Shown one piece after another: positions 16,388 to 25,052 of a stretch of 64,000 bases of DNA. This stretch comes from Rhizorhabdus sp049889055. Lineage in GTDB: Bacteria > Pseudomonadota > Alphaproteobacteria > Sphingomonadales > Sphingomonadaceae. The DNA is taken from assembly GCF_049889055.1 (NCBI RefSeq), contig NZ_JBLTWO010000008.1, positions 124,001 through 188,000 of the forward strand, in the 5' to 3' direction. The notes beneath the pieces are model-generated. The model did not search any database, was not told where the DNA came from, and saw only the letters and a program-made list of their open reading frames with translations. Position 1 is the first letter of the stretch. Each line of letters begins with the position of its first letter. Both the position numbers and the translations under genes were made by a program.

Positions 16388-18844
16388 ATGAGGCATTTTC
16401 GGGCAGTCCTGTTCAGCTCCGTCGCCCTGATCGCGGCGACCCCTCTGTCTGCGCAGACGCAAGCGGAGGCTCCGGCCGACGCCATCGTCTCAAGCGAGGA
16501 AATCGTCGTCACGGCAGTCGCGCGCAGTTCGAACCGGCTCAACACCAGCGTCACCGTCAGCTCGCTCGGTGAGGCCGAAATCGCGAAAGTCGCGCCGCGT
16601 TCGGTGGCGGAAATCTTCCGCAATCTGCCGGGCATCCGGTCCGAGTCCTCGGGCGGCGAAGGCAATGCGAATATCTCGGTGCGCGGCCTGCCGGTCGCCT
16701 CTGGCGGCTCCAAGTTCCTGCAGCTGCAGGAAGATGGCCTTCCGGTTCTCGAGTTCGGTGACATCACCTTCGGCAATGCCGACATCTTCATGCGGTCGGA
16801 CTTCAACGTCGGCCGGGTCGAGTCGGTTCGCGGCGGTTCGGCCTCGACCTTCGCGTCGAACGCGCCGGGCGGCGTGATCAACCTGATCTCCAAGACCGGC
16901 GAGCAGGAAGGCGGCGCGGTCCAGGCGACTGCGGGTGTCGACTATCGCGACTGGCGCATGGACTTCGACTATGGCGGTCGCCTCAGCGACACCGTCCGTT
17001 TTCATGTCGGCGGCTTCTATCGCCAGGGCGAAGGTCCGCGCAAAGCCGGCTATGACGCGAACAAGGGCGGCCAGATCAAGTTCAACGTCACCAAGGAATT
17101 CGACAGCGGCTATATCCGCCTCTACGGCAAATATCTGAACGACCGCGCGATCGGCTATCTGCCCAATCCGGTGCTGGTGACCGGCACCAACGCCGATCCG
17201 AAATATCAGAATCTGCCGGGCTTCAGCATCAACGGCGATACGCTGCATTCGCGCTATTATCGCGACAATGTCACGCTGGACGGCAACAACAATCCGGTCA
17301 CCCGCGACATCCGCGACGGTCAGCGTCCTCTGGTCAAGGCGGTCGGGCTCGAGGCGCAGTTCGATCTAGGCGGCGGCTGGAACGTCACCGAACGCTTCCG
17401 TTATTCGGACATCTCCGGCGGCTTCACCTCGCCCTTCCCGGCGTCGGTCGACACGGGTGCGGCGATCGCGGCTTCGCTGGGCGGTGCCGGTTCGACGCTG
17501 ACCTATGCCAATGGCCCGCGCGCCGGCCAGGCCTTCTCGCCGAGCGCCTATCTGGCGCAGATCGTGTTGTTCGACGTCAAGCTCAACAGCCTCGACAACA
17601 TCACCAACGACATCCGCCTGAGCCGCGACTTCGAGACCGGCTTCGGCAAGCTGACCTTCACCGGCGGCTTCTACAAGTCGCGCCAGACGATCGACACCGA
17701 CTGGCTGTGGACGGCATCGCTGCTGGAGGTGACCGGCGGCGGCAATGCGGCGCTGGTGAACCTCACCAACGGCGCGGGCCAGGCGCTGACCCAGGGCGGG
17801 ATCTTCGGCTATGGCGCGACCTTCTTCGGCAATTGCTGCCGCCGCAGCTACGACATCCGCTATGACACCAACGCCCCCTTCGCCTCGCTGAGCCTGGCGG
17901 CGGACAAGCTGACGCTCGACGGCAGCATCCGCTACGATTTCGGCAGCGCCAACGGATCGGTGGCCGGTGCGGATCTCGGCGGTGGCCGGGTCGGGGTGAT
18001 CAGCCGCGACATGAACGGCAATGGCGTGATCTCGATCCCCGAGACCAAGGTCGGCGTCATCCCGCTCGGCAGCGCCGCGCCGGTCGACTATAACTACAAC
18101 TACTTCTCTTACTCGCTGGGCGCCAATTACCGGTTGACCGGCAACCTCGCGCTGTTCGCCCGCTACAGCCGCGGTGCGCGCGCCAATGCCGATCGCCTGC
18201 TGTTCGGCCCGGCGGTCAACACGACCACCGGCAAGCTGACCGACAAGAGCGCTGCGGTCGATTATGTCCGCCAGCTCGAGGGTGGCGTGAAGTTCCGCGA
18301 CGGCGGGCTGACGGTCAACGCCACGCTGTTCCACGCGCGCACCGAGGAGCAGAATTTCGAGGCGACGACGCAGACCTTCTTCAACCGTACCTATCGCGCG
18401 ACCGGTCTCGAGCTCGAAGGCGGCTATCGGATGGGTGCGTTCAGCCTGACGGCGGGCGGCACCTATACCGTTGCGAAGATCGCCTCGGACGTGCTCAACC
18501 CGGCGGTGGTCGGCAACAAGCCGCGTCGGCAGGCGAAGTTCATCTATCAGCTGACCCCGCAATATGACGATGGCCGCTTCTCGGTCGGCGCCAATGTGGT
18601 CGGCACGTCGAGCAGCTATGCGCAGGACACCAACCAGTTGAAGCTCCCGGGCTTCACCCAGGTGAACCTGTTTGCGACGGTGCGCCCGATCGAGCGGGTG
18701 ATGCTGTCGGTCAACGCCAACAACCTGTTCGACGTGAAGGGCTTCACCGAGGCGGAAGAGGGCGCGATCCCGGCGAACGGCATCGTCCGTGCGCGCTCGA
18801 TCAACGGCCGGACCATCTCTGCCTCGATCCGCTACGAGCTCTAG
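16388..18844 (+). CDS. TonB-dependent receptor of the sucrose locus
   Basis: An 818-residue outer-membrane receptor starting at ATG 16388 after GGGAGAGAG. It has a signal peptide ending in LSAQ, a TonB-box-like EEIVVTAVARSS, a plug domain (IFRNLPGIRSESSGG, VESVRGGSASTFASNAPGGVIN) and a beta-barrel ending RTISASIRYEL. It resembles the carbohydrate TBDRs found with sucrose/fructan genes in sphingomonads and Xanthomonas (SuxA-like by context). It should bring sucrose or a related oligosaccharide into the periplasm using TonB energy. It ends just before a strong intrinsic terminator. The final residue is Leu rather than the usual Phe. Confidence 0.93.
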   Translation: MRHFRAVLFSSVALIAATPLSAQTQAEAPADAIVSSEEIVVTAVARSSNRLNTSVTVSSLGEAEIAKVAPRSVAEIFRNLPGIRSESSGGEGNANISVRGLPVASGGSKFLQLQEDGLPVLEFGDITFGNADIFMRSDFNVGRVESVRGGSASTFASNAPGGVINLISKTGEQEGGAVQATAGVDYRDWRMDFDYGGRLSDTVRFHVGGFYRQGEGPRKAGYDANKGGQIKFNVTKEFDSGYIRLYGKYLNDRAIGYLPNPVLVTGTNADPKYQNLPGFSINGDTLHSRYYRDNVTLDGNNNPVTRDIRDGQRPLVKAVGLEAQFDLGGGWNVTERFRYSDISGGFTSPFPASVDTGAAIAASLGGAGSTLTYANGPRAGQAFSPSAYLAQIVLFDVKLNSLDNITNDIRLSRDFETGFGKLTFTGGFYKSRQTIDTDWLWTASLLEVTGGGNAALVNLTNGAGQALTQGGIFGYGATFFGNCCRRSYDIRYDTNAPFASLSLAADKLTLDGSIRYDFGSANGSVAGADLGGGRVGVISRDMNGNGVISIPETKVGVIPLGSAAPVDYNYNYFSYSLGANYRLTGNLALFARYSRGARANADRLLFGPAVNTTTGKLTDKSAAVDYVRQLEGGVKFRDGGLTVNATLFHARTEEQNFEATTQTFFNRTYRATGLELEGGYRMGAFSLTAGGTYTVAKIASDVLNPAVVGNKPRRQAKFIYQLTPQYDDGRFSVGANVVGTSSSYAQDTNQLKLPGFTQVNLFATVRPIERVMLSVNANNLFDVKGFTEAEEGAIPANGIVRARSINGRTISASIRYEL

Positions 18845-18861
18845 GCGCCAGCGCCTGGACC

Positions 18862-18909
18862 CATGGCCCCGCCGTTCCCTCCTGTCTCGGCGGGGCCATG
18901 GCATTTTTC
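18862..18909 (+). terminator. Rho-independent terminator after the sucrose receptor
   Basis: Perfect 13-bp stem CATGGCCCCGCCG / CGGCGGGGCCATG (18862-18874 and 18888-18900) with a 13-base loop, followed by GCATTTTTCTT. It lies between the receptor stop and the GH68 start, so most transcripts should end here and the enzyme genes are made at a lower level or from their own promoter. Confidence 0.92.
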
Positions 18910-18929
18910 TTCAAGCCTATGATCCGGGA

Positions 18930-20048
18930 ATGACTTCGATGGCCTGCCGCTGGACCGCCGACCATCTCGCCGCGCTCGACCCGCACGCCATGGCGGTTGC
19001 CCCCGTCATCGAGCGGCCGGCGCCGATCCTGCCCGATGTCGACCTCTGGGATTATTGGCCGATCCAGGAAGAGGATGGGCGTCAGGCGGACATCGCGGGC
19101 GGGCAGCTCTTCATCTTCCTGTCGGCGCCGCTCCAGCCCGATCCCGATGCGCGCCACGGTCATGCCCGGTTGCGCCTGCTGCACCGCAAGGACGGCGCCT
19201 GGCGCGATCTGGGGCTGCTCTTTCCCGACGACTTCTCGCCGGGCAGCCGCGAATGGTCGGGCTCGGCGGTGATCTCGCCCGACCATCGGACGGTCAGCCT
19301 TTACTACACCGTCGCCGGGCAACGCGGTGAGGAGCCGCTGAGCTTCGGTCAGCGGCTGTTCGAGACGCAGGCGACGCTGCGGATCGAAGGCGATGCGATC
19401 GGCTTTTCGACCTGGTCGCCGCCGCGCGAAATGGTGGTGCCCGATGGCGAGCATTATGTGCGCGACATGGAAGGCGGCGGCGGGATCGGCACGATCAAGG
19501 CCTTTCGCGACCCGTCTTTCTTCCGCGATCCGGCCGACGGGCGCGACTATGTCTTCTTCGCCGGATCCAACCCACAGGCCGCATCGAACTGGAACGGCAA
19601 TGTCGGCGCGGCCCGCCGCGAGGCGGATGGCCGCTGGACGCTGCTGCCCCCGGTGATCGATGCCGAGGGAGTCAACAACGAGCTGGAACGCCCGCACGTC
19701 GTCGTTCACGCTGGCCGCTATTATCTCTTCTGGTCGACCCAGAAAAAGGTTTTCGCACCCGATATTCAGGCGGGACCGAACGGGATTTACGGGATGGTGG
19801 CGGACCGTCTGGCGGGGCCCTGGCGCCCGATCAACCGCAGCGGGCTCGTCTTCGCCAACCCGCCCGAGGCGCCGTTCCAGTCGTACAGCTGGTTCGTCCT
19901 GCCCGACCTGACCGTGCAGAGTTTCGCGGACATGGTCGGCCTGACCGAGCCGCCGGTTGACGCTGCCGAGGCCCGCGCGCATTTCGGTGGCATGCCGTCC
20001 CCTGAACTCACGCTGCGCCTGGAGGGCGACCGGGCCTTCGTCGCATGA
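18930..20048 (+). CDS. Cytoplasmic GH68 sucrose hydrolase/fructosyltransferase
   Basis: A 372-residue five-bladed beta-propeller glycosidase of family GH68 (levansucrase, inulosucrase, bacterial invertase). The three catalytic acids are visible: the nucleophile Asp41 in LWDYWPI, the transition-state Asp194 in FRDPSFF and the acid/base Glu253 in ELERPHVV. The layout matches Zymomonas sucrases, including EWSGS and YSWFVLP. There is no signal peptide, so it should act in the cytoplasm and cleave imported sucrose, unlike the secreted levan-makers. The start is ATG 18930 or 18939. It overlaps the fructokinase gene by four bases (ATGA). Confidence 0.92.
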   Translation: MTSMACRWTADHLAALDPHAMAVAPVIERPAPILPDVDLWDYWPIQEEDGRQADIAGGQLFIFLSAPLQPDPDARHGHARLRLLHRKDGAWRDLGLLFPDDFSPGSREWSGSAVISPDHRTVSLYYTVAGQRGEEPLSFGQRLFETQATLRIEGDAIGFSTWSPPREMVVPDGEHYVRDMEGGGGIGTIKAFRDPSFFRDPADGRDYVFFAGSNPQAASNWNGNVGAARREADGRWTLLPPVIDAEGVNNELERPHVVVHAGRYYLFWSTQKKVFAPDIQAGPNGIYGMVADRLAGPWRPINRSGLVFANPPEAPFQSYSWFVLPDLTVQSFADMVGLTEPPVDAAEARAHFGGMPSPELTLRLEGDRAFVA

Positions 20049-20938
20049 CCGACGAGGTCCTGATTGCGGGCGTCGAACTGGGCGGTACCAAGTGCATCGC
20101 CAGCCTGGCGCGCGGGCGGACCATCTTGCGGCAGGAGCGCTGGCCGACGGGCACGCCGGACACGCTGGGGCTGATCTCGACCGAACTGGCGCGCTGGATT
20201 GCGGAAGAGCCGATTGCCGCGATCGGGATTGCGAGCTTCGGCCCGCTGCTGCTCGATCCTGCGCATCCCCGCTTCGGTCATATGGGACGCACGCCCAAGC
20301 CCGGCTGGGCCGGCGTCGACATATTGGGGCATTTCCGGGAGCGGTTCGACCTGCCGATCGCCATCGACACCGACGTCAACGGCGCGGCGCTCGCCGAAGG
20401 GCGGTGGGGCGCTGCGCAGGGCTGCGCTGCGCATATCTACGCCACGGTCGGTACGGGGGTGGGGCTGGGCGTCGTCGTGGATGGCCGGCCGCTCCATGGC
20501 CGCATGCATCCCGAAGCGGGGCATATGCGAATCCGGCGGCAGGCGGGCGATGATTTCCCCGGTGGTTGCCCCAGCCATGGCGACTGTATCGAGGGCCTTG
20601 TCAGCGGTCCGGGCCTGATGGCGCGCGCCGGCCGGCCGCTGGCCGAGGTCGACGACGGCGATCTGCTGTGGCGGCGCGTTGCGATGGACCTGGGCGAGTG
20701 GGCGGCGATGCTGATCCTCGCCCTGTCGCCGCAGCGCTTCGTGATCGGCGGCGGCGTGCCCCAATTGCGGCCGGGCCTGCTGCCGATGATCCGTCGCCAT
20801 GCCGGCTATCTGCTCAACGACTATCTCGACGATCTCGATGAGGCCGCGATGGCACGGCTGATCGTGGCACCGGGTCTCGGTAGCGACGCGGGACCGCTGG
20901 GGGCGGTGATGCTGGGCAGGGTGGCGCTGGCGCTCTGA
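20045..20938 (+). CDS. ROK family fructokinase
   Basis: A 297-residue sugar kinase. It has the ROK N-terminal phosphate-binding motif AGVELGGTKCIASL, the catalytic Asp in AIDTDVNGAALAE, and the zinc-binding Cys/His motif GCPSHGDCIEGL. Its composition and context match the ROK fructokinases (Zymomonas Frk, Bacillus GmuE). It would phosphorylate the fructose released by the GH68 enzyme. The start codon overlaps the GH68 stop (20045-20048), implying translational coupling. Confidence 0.93.
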   Translation: MTDEVLIAGVELGGTKCIASLARGRTILRQERWPTGTPDTLGLISTELARWIAEEPIAAIGIASFGPLLLDPAHPRFGHMGRTPKPGWAGVDILGHFRERFDLPIAIDTDVNGAALAEGRWGAAQGCAAHIYATVGTGVGLGVVVDGRPLHGRMHPEAGHMRIRRQAGDDFPGGCPSHGDCIEGLVSGPGLMARAGRPLAEVDDGDLLWRRVAMDLGEWAAMLILALSPQRFVIGGGVPQLRPGLLPMIRRHAGYLLNDYLDDLDEAAMARLIVAPGLGSDAGPLGAVMLGRVALAL

Positions 20939-20947
20939 TCGGGGCCT

Positions 20948-21856
20948 TCAGCCCGGCTGGACGCACTCTACGGGGGCCATCACATTGATCACGCCCGGGG
21001 CGACGCGGGCGGTGAAAGGGGTCTTGGCCAACACCTCGCCGTCGATCGACACTTTGAGCGGTGGAACGGTCTCGACGCGCATCTCGTGCCCGCGATATTC
21101 GACAGTGGTGTCCTTGCGCGCGCGCAGGCGCAGCCAGCTGGTGAACCAGCTCCATCCCAGCTGGACAGGTGAACGACCCACCACCGCCTGAACCACGATC
21201 TCGCCGCTCTGCGGATCGGCGTCGTCAACCAGTTCGACGCCGCCATGATAGGGGCCGTTGGCGATCCGCACCTCCAGCGCATCGATCTCGTGGCGTTGAC
21301 CATTCTGAGTGACGATCAGCCGGAAAGATCGGAATTTCATCGACTGCCAGGTCGCCCAGATCAGATAGCCGAGGCGGCCGAGGCTCTTCTTCAGGACCGG
21401 CGGGATCTGCCCCCCGATCTTGGTCGACAGACCGATCGCGGCGCAGTTGCAATAATAATCATCGTCGATCATGCCGAGGTCGATCCGGCGCGGCGCGCCC
21501 GAGGCGATGACCCCGATCGCGCCGCCCAGGTCGAGCGGGATGCACAGGGTCCGCGCGAAGCTGTTGGCGGTGCCGAGCGGGAGCACCGCAAAGACGGTGT
21601 CGGTTCCGACGATGGCGTCGACCACGCCGGACAGCGTGCCGTCACCCCCGCCGACGATCAGCATCGGCGGCCGTTTCGCCATGGCTTCGCGGACGTGGCG
21701 TTCGAGCGAGCCGGGCTCCTCCACCGCGACCGCGTCGATCAGGTCGATGCCCGCCGCCTTCAGCCCTGCGCAGGCCTGGGCGAACAGGTCTCTGCCCTGT
21801 CGCGACATCGCGTTGACGATCAGGATGGCGGAGCGGGGGGAGTGGGGCTGTGTCAT
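20948..21856 (-). CDS. Diacylglycerol kinase/lipid kinase family protein (YegS/DagK type)
   Basis: A 302-residue protein beginning ILIVNAMSRQGRD, with the conserved diacylglycerol-kinase catalytic motif MLIVGGGDGTLSGVVDAIVG and the downstream AVLPLGTANSFARTL. A C-terminal beta-sandwich lobe ends with LKVSIDGEVLAKTPFTARVA. Members phosphorylate lipids or sphingosine-like long-chain bases in the cytoplasm. Sphingomonads make glycosphingolipids, so a sphingoid substrate is conceivable but is inference. The start ATG 21856 lacks a clear ribosome site. It converges with the fructokinase gene. Confidence 0.88.
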   Translation of the reverse strand: MTQPHSPRSAILIVNAMSRQGRDLFAQACAGLKAAGIDLIDAVAVEEPGSLERHVREAMAKRPPMLIVGGGDGTLSGVVDAIVGTDTVFAVLPLGTANSFARTLCIPLDLGGAIGVIASGAPRRIDLGMIDDDYYCNCAAIGLSTKIGGQIPPVLKKSLGRLGYLIWATWQSMKFRSFRLIVTQNGQRHEIDALEVRIANGPYHGGVELVDDADPQSGEIVVQAVVGRSPVQLGWSWFTSWLRLRARKDTTVEYRGHEMRVETVPPLKVSIDGEVLAKTPFTARVAPGVINVMAPVECVQPG

Positions 21857-21924
21857 GCGCAGCCACAACGCATCAGAATCGTTTCGGGCGCAATTCCGTC
21901 TCAAGCTTTTTTGCGGGTGAGGCG

Positions 21925-22185
21925 TCAGAGCTTGGCGATGCGCTCATTATATTTGATCGAGCGCGTCACGATCGACACCTGCACGTCGAGCACGCCCGGT
22001 ACTCCTTCGAGCAGGTCGGAGGTGATCGCGCCGATCTCCTCCCGGCTGTCGAACAGGCCGACCGAGGCGCGGGTCACCTTGAACCGTTCGGCGATCTCCT
22101 GGTTCGAAATGCGGCCGTTCGCCTTGCGCAGGTCGACGATCTTTCGGTCCAGCGCATCGAAGGCGAAATCGGTGCTGTCCGCCAT
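21925..22185 (-). pseudogene. Lrp/AsnC-type regulator with internal in-frame deletion
   Basis: An 86-residue remnant. The N-terminus (residues 1-42) is a complete AsnC-type winged-helix start: FDALDRKIVDLRKANGRIS followed by NQEIAERFKVTRASV. It then jumps straight to REEIGAITSDLLEGVPGVLD and ends VSIVTRSIKYNERIAKL, which is the last part of the RAM ligand-binding domain. About 70-80 residues that relatives have between these parts are absent. ATG 22185 follows GGGAG. Because the reading frame survives, a short protein could still be made and might bind DNA, but it lacks most of the sensing and oligomerisation domain. Confidence 0.8.
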
Positions 22186-22257
22186 GGTAGCTCCCGCCCG
22201 AATCCTCTCTTCCATCGCCCAGCGTCCCGCAATGATGCCAAAGCGTAGAATGGAGAT

Positions 22258-22272
22258 ATGCGCATTGCGCAT
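22258..22272. promoter_or_regulatory. Palindrome upstream of the decayed Lrp-type gene
   Basis: ATGCGCATTGCGCAT is a perfect 7-bp inverted repeat around a central T, between the divergent remnants of an Lrp-type regulator and a TBDR. Lrp/AsnC regulators usually bind near their own promoter, so this may be a leftover operator. Functional status is unknown. Confidence 0.4.
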
Positions 22273-22460
22273 TGGTCGCGTATGAAAATCCATCGGAGGG
22301 ATTTTGCGTAATGATCCGCCCAAAAGATGACGGCTATGGACCGCCATCAGGCCAGGATCCGCCAATCAGTGGATGGGCCCGCGCACAGTCGCGGTTACCC
22401 CGCGTCGGTCCCGCTTTCCGCCAATAGCTGGCAAGAAGCCGGAGAGGAGAGGGAGAGATT

Positions 22461-22898
22461 ATGAAGACGCCCAAGAGCGTCCTGCGGCTGGGCGTCGCGG
22501 GATGGATCTTCTTCGCGGGAACGCCGGTGCAGGCGCAGCAAGCCCAAGCCCAAACGGAACCTCAGGCGGCCGACACGGACGTCAAGCTGGGCGACATCGT
22601 CGTCACCGCACGCCGCCGCGACGAGGCGCTGCAGAACGTGCTCATGGCCATCACCGCTTTGTCGGGCGAAACGCTGGCCGATCGCGGCATCCTGTCGACC
22701 GAGGCGCTTCGCCAGACGGCCCCGGCGCTGAACATCTTCCGGAACAACCGCAACGAGGCGGGCTTCTACATCCGCGGGCAGGGGCCCGGCATCATCGGCG
22801 TCTTCGCCAACAACATCACCGGCAACACGCTGTTCGTCGACGGCGGGTCGCACATCAACGGCGTCGCCTGGGCGCCCGAACCCGAACAGGTCGGCTGA
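22461..22898 (+). pseudogene. Fusion scar: TonB-dependent receptor N-terminus joined to SDR C-terminus
   Basis: A 145-residue open frame starting with GGAGAGGAGAGG-led ATG 22461. Residues 1-30 are a signal peptide. Residues 38-115 are a TBDR TonB box and plug (DIVVTARRRDEALQNV, LRQTAPALNIFRNNRNE, GFYIRGQGPGIIGV). After about residue 118 the sequence becomes ITGNTLFVDGGSHINGVAW, which is the C-terminal signature of a short-chain dehydrogenase (ITGQTLxVDGG). A deletion has therefore joined two genes in frame and removed the barrel of one and most of the other. The product should be exported but cannot form a receptor. Confidence 0.85.
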
Positions 22899-22906
22899 CG
22901 GCGCAA

Positions 22907-22931
22907 GGGGAGGGGATGATTTCTCCTCCCC
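22907..22931. terminator. Hairpin after the fusion pseudogene
   Basis: GGGGAGG and CCTCCCC arms separated by 11 bases, directly downstream of the fusion ORF and before hemB. There is no T-run, so it is at best a weak terminator. Confidence 0.35.
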
Positions 22932-22978
22932 GACGCCATCGGCTTTGCACTGTGCCGCGCCGGGTTTAAAGCTGCGTC

Positions 22979-23971
22979 ATGACTCACCCATCCTTCCCCG
23001 CCCTTCGTCTCCGCCGTACCCGCCGCTACGGCTGGAGCCGCGCGATGTTCGCCGAGACCGTGCTGACCCCGGCCGACCTGATCTGGCCGGTGTTCATCGC
23101 CAATGGCGACGAGGTCGAGCCGATCGCCTCGCTGCCGGGCATTTCGCGCTGGCCGCTGTCCCAGATCGCGGCGAAGGCGAAGGAAGCGCGGGACGCCGGC
23201 ATTCCGTGCCTCGCCTTGTTCCCCAACACCCCGCGCGAGAAGCGCAGCGACGACGGGCGCGAGGCGCTCAATCCCGACAATCTGATGTGCCGTGCGATCC
23301 GGACGATCAAGGATGCGGTGCCCGATATCGGCCTGCTGACCGATGTCGCGCTCGATCCCTATACCAGCCACGGCCATGACGGGCTGATCGACGCCGAGGG
23401 CTATGTCCTCAACGATCCGACCAAGGAGATCCTGGTCGGGCAGGCGCTGGTCCAGGCCGAAGCGGGCAGCGATATCGTCGCCCCGTCCGACATGATGGAC
23501 GGCCGCATCGGCGCGGTTCGCGAGGCGCTGGAAGCCGGGGGCCATGTCGACGTCCAGATCATGGCCTATGCCGCCAAATATGCCTCGGCCTTTTACGGCC
23601 CCTTCCGCGACGCGGTCGACACGCGCGGCCTGCTGAAGGGCGACAAGAAGGGCTATCAGATGAACCCTGCCAATGCGCAGGAAGCGCTGCGCGAAGTGGC
23701 GCTGGACCTCGCCGAGGGTGCCGACAGCGTGATGGTCAAGCCGGGGCTGCCCTATCTCGACATCGTCCGGCTGGTGAAGGAGCGGTTCGAGGTTCCGGTG
23801 TTCGCCTATCAGGTGTCCGGCGAATATGCGATGATCGAGCATGCCGTCGCCGCCGGTGCGGCCGATCGCGACGCGATGGTGCTGGAGACGCTGATGGCGT
23901 TCAAGCGCGCCGGCGCCTCGGGCGTGCTCAGCTATCACGCGCTCCATGCCGCGCGCCTTATGGGCGCATGA
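22979..23971 (+). CDS. hemB: Delta-aminolevulinic acid dehydratase (porphobilinogen synthase)
   Basis: A 330-residue enzyme that condenses two 5-aminolevulinate molecules to porphobilinogen in haem synthesis. Both active-site lysines are in their conserved settings: YAAKYASAFYGPFRDA and VMVKPGLPYLDIV. The loop VALDPYTSHGHDGL has Asp instead of the Cys-rich zinc site of animal enzymes, fitting the Mg2+-type enzymes of Alphaproteobacteria. Full length for the family. It overlaps the following acetyltransferase by four bases (ATGA). Confidence 0.97.
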   Translation: MTHPSFPALRLRRTRRYGWSRAMFAETVLTPADLIWPVFIANGDEVEPIASLPGISRWPLSQIAAKAKEARDAGIPCLALFPNTPREKRSDDGREALNPDNLMCRAIRTIKDAVPDIGLLTDVALDPYTSHGHDGLIDAEGYVLNDPTKEILVGQALVQAEAGSDIVAPSDMMDGRIGAVREALEAGGHVDVQIMAYAAKYASAFYGPFRDAVDTRGLLKGDKKGYQMNPANAQEALREVALDLAEGADSVMVKPGLPYLDIVRLVKERFEVPVFAYQVSGEYAMIEHAVAAGAADRDAMVLETLMAFKRAGASGVLSYHALHAARLMGA

Positions 23972-24498
23972 TCGAGACCGACAGGCTGATCCTGCGCGGC
24001 TGGCGCGATGCCGATGCCGCACCCTTCCTCGCCATGGGGCAGGATCCGGAGGTGATGGCCTATCTCGGCCCGCTGCAAACGGCAGAGGACGTCGCGGCGG
24101 GGATCGCGCGGCAGCGGGACTTGGCTGAAACGCTCGGCCATTGCTTCTGGGCGGTCGAGGAGCGGGGGAGCGGAGACTTCATCGGTTTCTGCGGGCTGAA
24201 GCCGGGGGCGGCGGGCACGCCGGTCGAGGGGCGAACCGAGATCGGCTGGCGGCTGGCGCGGGCCCATTGGGGCAAGGGCTATGCCCGCGAAGCAGCACAG
24301 GCGTCGCTCGACTGGGGCTGGGCCAATGGCATCGACAGCATCTGGGCGATCACCGTGCCGGCCAATGTCCGCTCCTGGGGCCTGATGGAGCGGCTGGGCA
24401 TGACGCGCCGTCACGACCTCGACTTCGATCATCCGCTGCCCGGTCTCGAGGAGCGGTTGAAGGCCCATGTCACCTACAGCATCGAAAGACCGCAATGA
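23968..24498 (+). CDS. GNAT family N-acetyltransferase (RimJ/RimL-like)
   Basis: A 176-residue protein starting MIETDRLILRGWRDADAAPF, the classic opening of the Acetyltransf_3 / RimJ-RimL group. The acetyl-CoA binding motif A is present as EIGWRLARAHWGKGYAREAA (R/Q-x-x-G-x-G/A form). Its acceptor, a protein N-terminus or a small molecule, is unknown. It is coupled to hemB by an ATGA overlap and to the next gene by another overlap. Confidence 0.88.
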   Translation: MIETDRLILRGWRDADAAPFLAMGQDPEVMAYLGPLQTAEDVAAGIARQRDLAETLGHCFWAVEERGSGDFIGFCGLKPGAAGTPVEGRTEIGWRLARAHWGKGYAREAAQASLDWGWANGIDSIWAITVPANVRSWGLMERLGMTRRHDLDFDHPLPGLEERLKAHVTYSIERPQ

Positions 24499-25046
24499 AC
24501 TACGACCACACCGTCCTGACCTATGAGGGCGCCACGCCCGAGATCGACGAGAGCGCCTTCCTGGCGCCCGGATCGCGCGTGATCGGCCATGTCCGGATCG
24601 GGGCTGAAGCCAGCCTCTGGTACAATGTCGTGGTGCGCGGCGACGGCAATATCATCCACATCGGCGCGCGGACCAACGTCCAGGACGGCAGCGTCATCCA
24701 CATCTCGACCGGCACCCACCCGACCGTGATCGGCGAGGACGTGCTGATCGGCCATATGGCAACCGTCCATGGCTGCACGCTGCACGACCGCGCCTTCGTC
24801 GGCTTCGGCGCGCTGGTGATGGACGGCTGCGTGATCGAGTCCGACGCGATGCTGGCGGCGGGCGCGATGCTCACCCCCGGCAAGCGCATTCCCAGCGGCC
24901 AGCTGTGGAGCGGCCGACCTGCGCGCTACATGCGCGACCTGACCCCCGAGGAGATGGCGAACAACCAGAAAGGCGTTGCCGCCTATGTCGTCGAGGCGCG
25001 CAAGCATAAGCGGGCGCTGGCGGAAGCGGGGAATGGTGCTGGTTGA
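24495..25046 (+). CDS. Gamma-carbonic anhydrase family protein (YrdA/PaaY-like)
   Basis: A 183-residue left-handed beta-helix protein built of hexapeptide repeats. It has gamma-carbonic-anhydrase landmarks: VVVRGDGNIIHIGARTNVQD, then DGSVIHI, and the metal His residues in LIGHMATVHGC. A C-terminal helix follows. Members bind Zn or Fe at trimer interfaces; some hydrate CO2 while others act as thioesterases or have no known activity. The start ATG 24495 overlaps the stop of the acetyltransferase gene. It is the last gene of the hemB-led group. Confidence 0.9.
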   Translation: MNYDHTVLTYEGATPEIDESAFLAPGSRVIGHVRIGAEASLWYNVVVRGDGNIIHIGARTNVQDGSVIHISTGTHPTVIGEDVLIGHMATVHGCTLHDRAFVGFGALVMDGCVIESDAMLAAGAMLTPGKRIPSGQLWSGRPARYMRDLTPEEMANNQKGVAAYVVEARKHKRALAEAGNGAG

Positions 25047-25052
25047 CTTATT

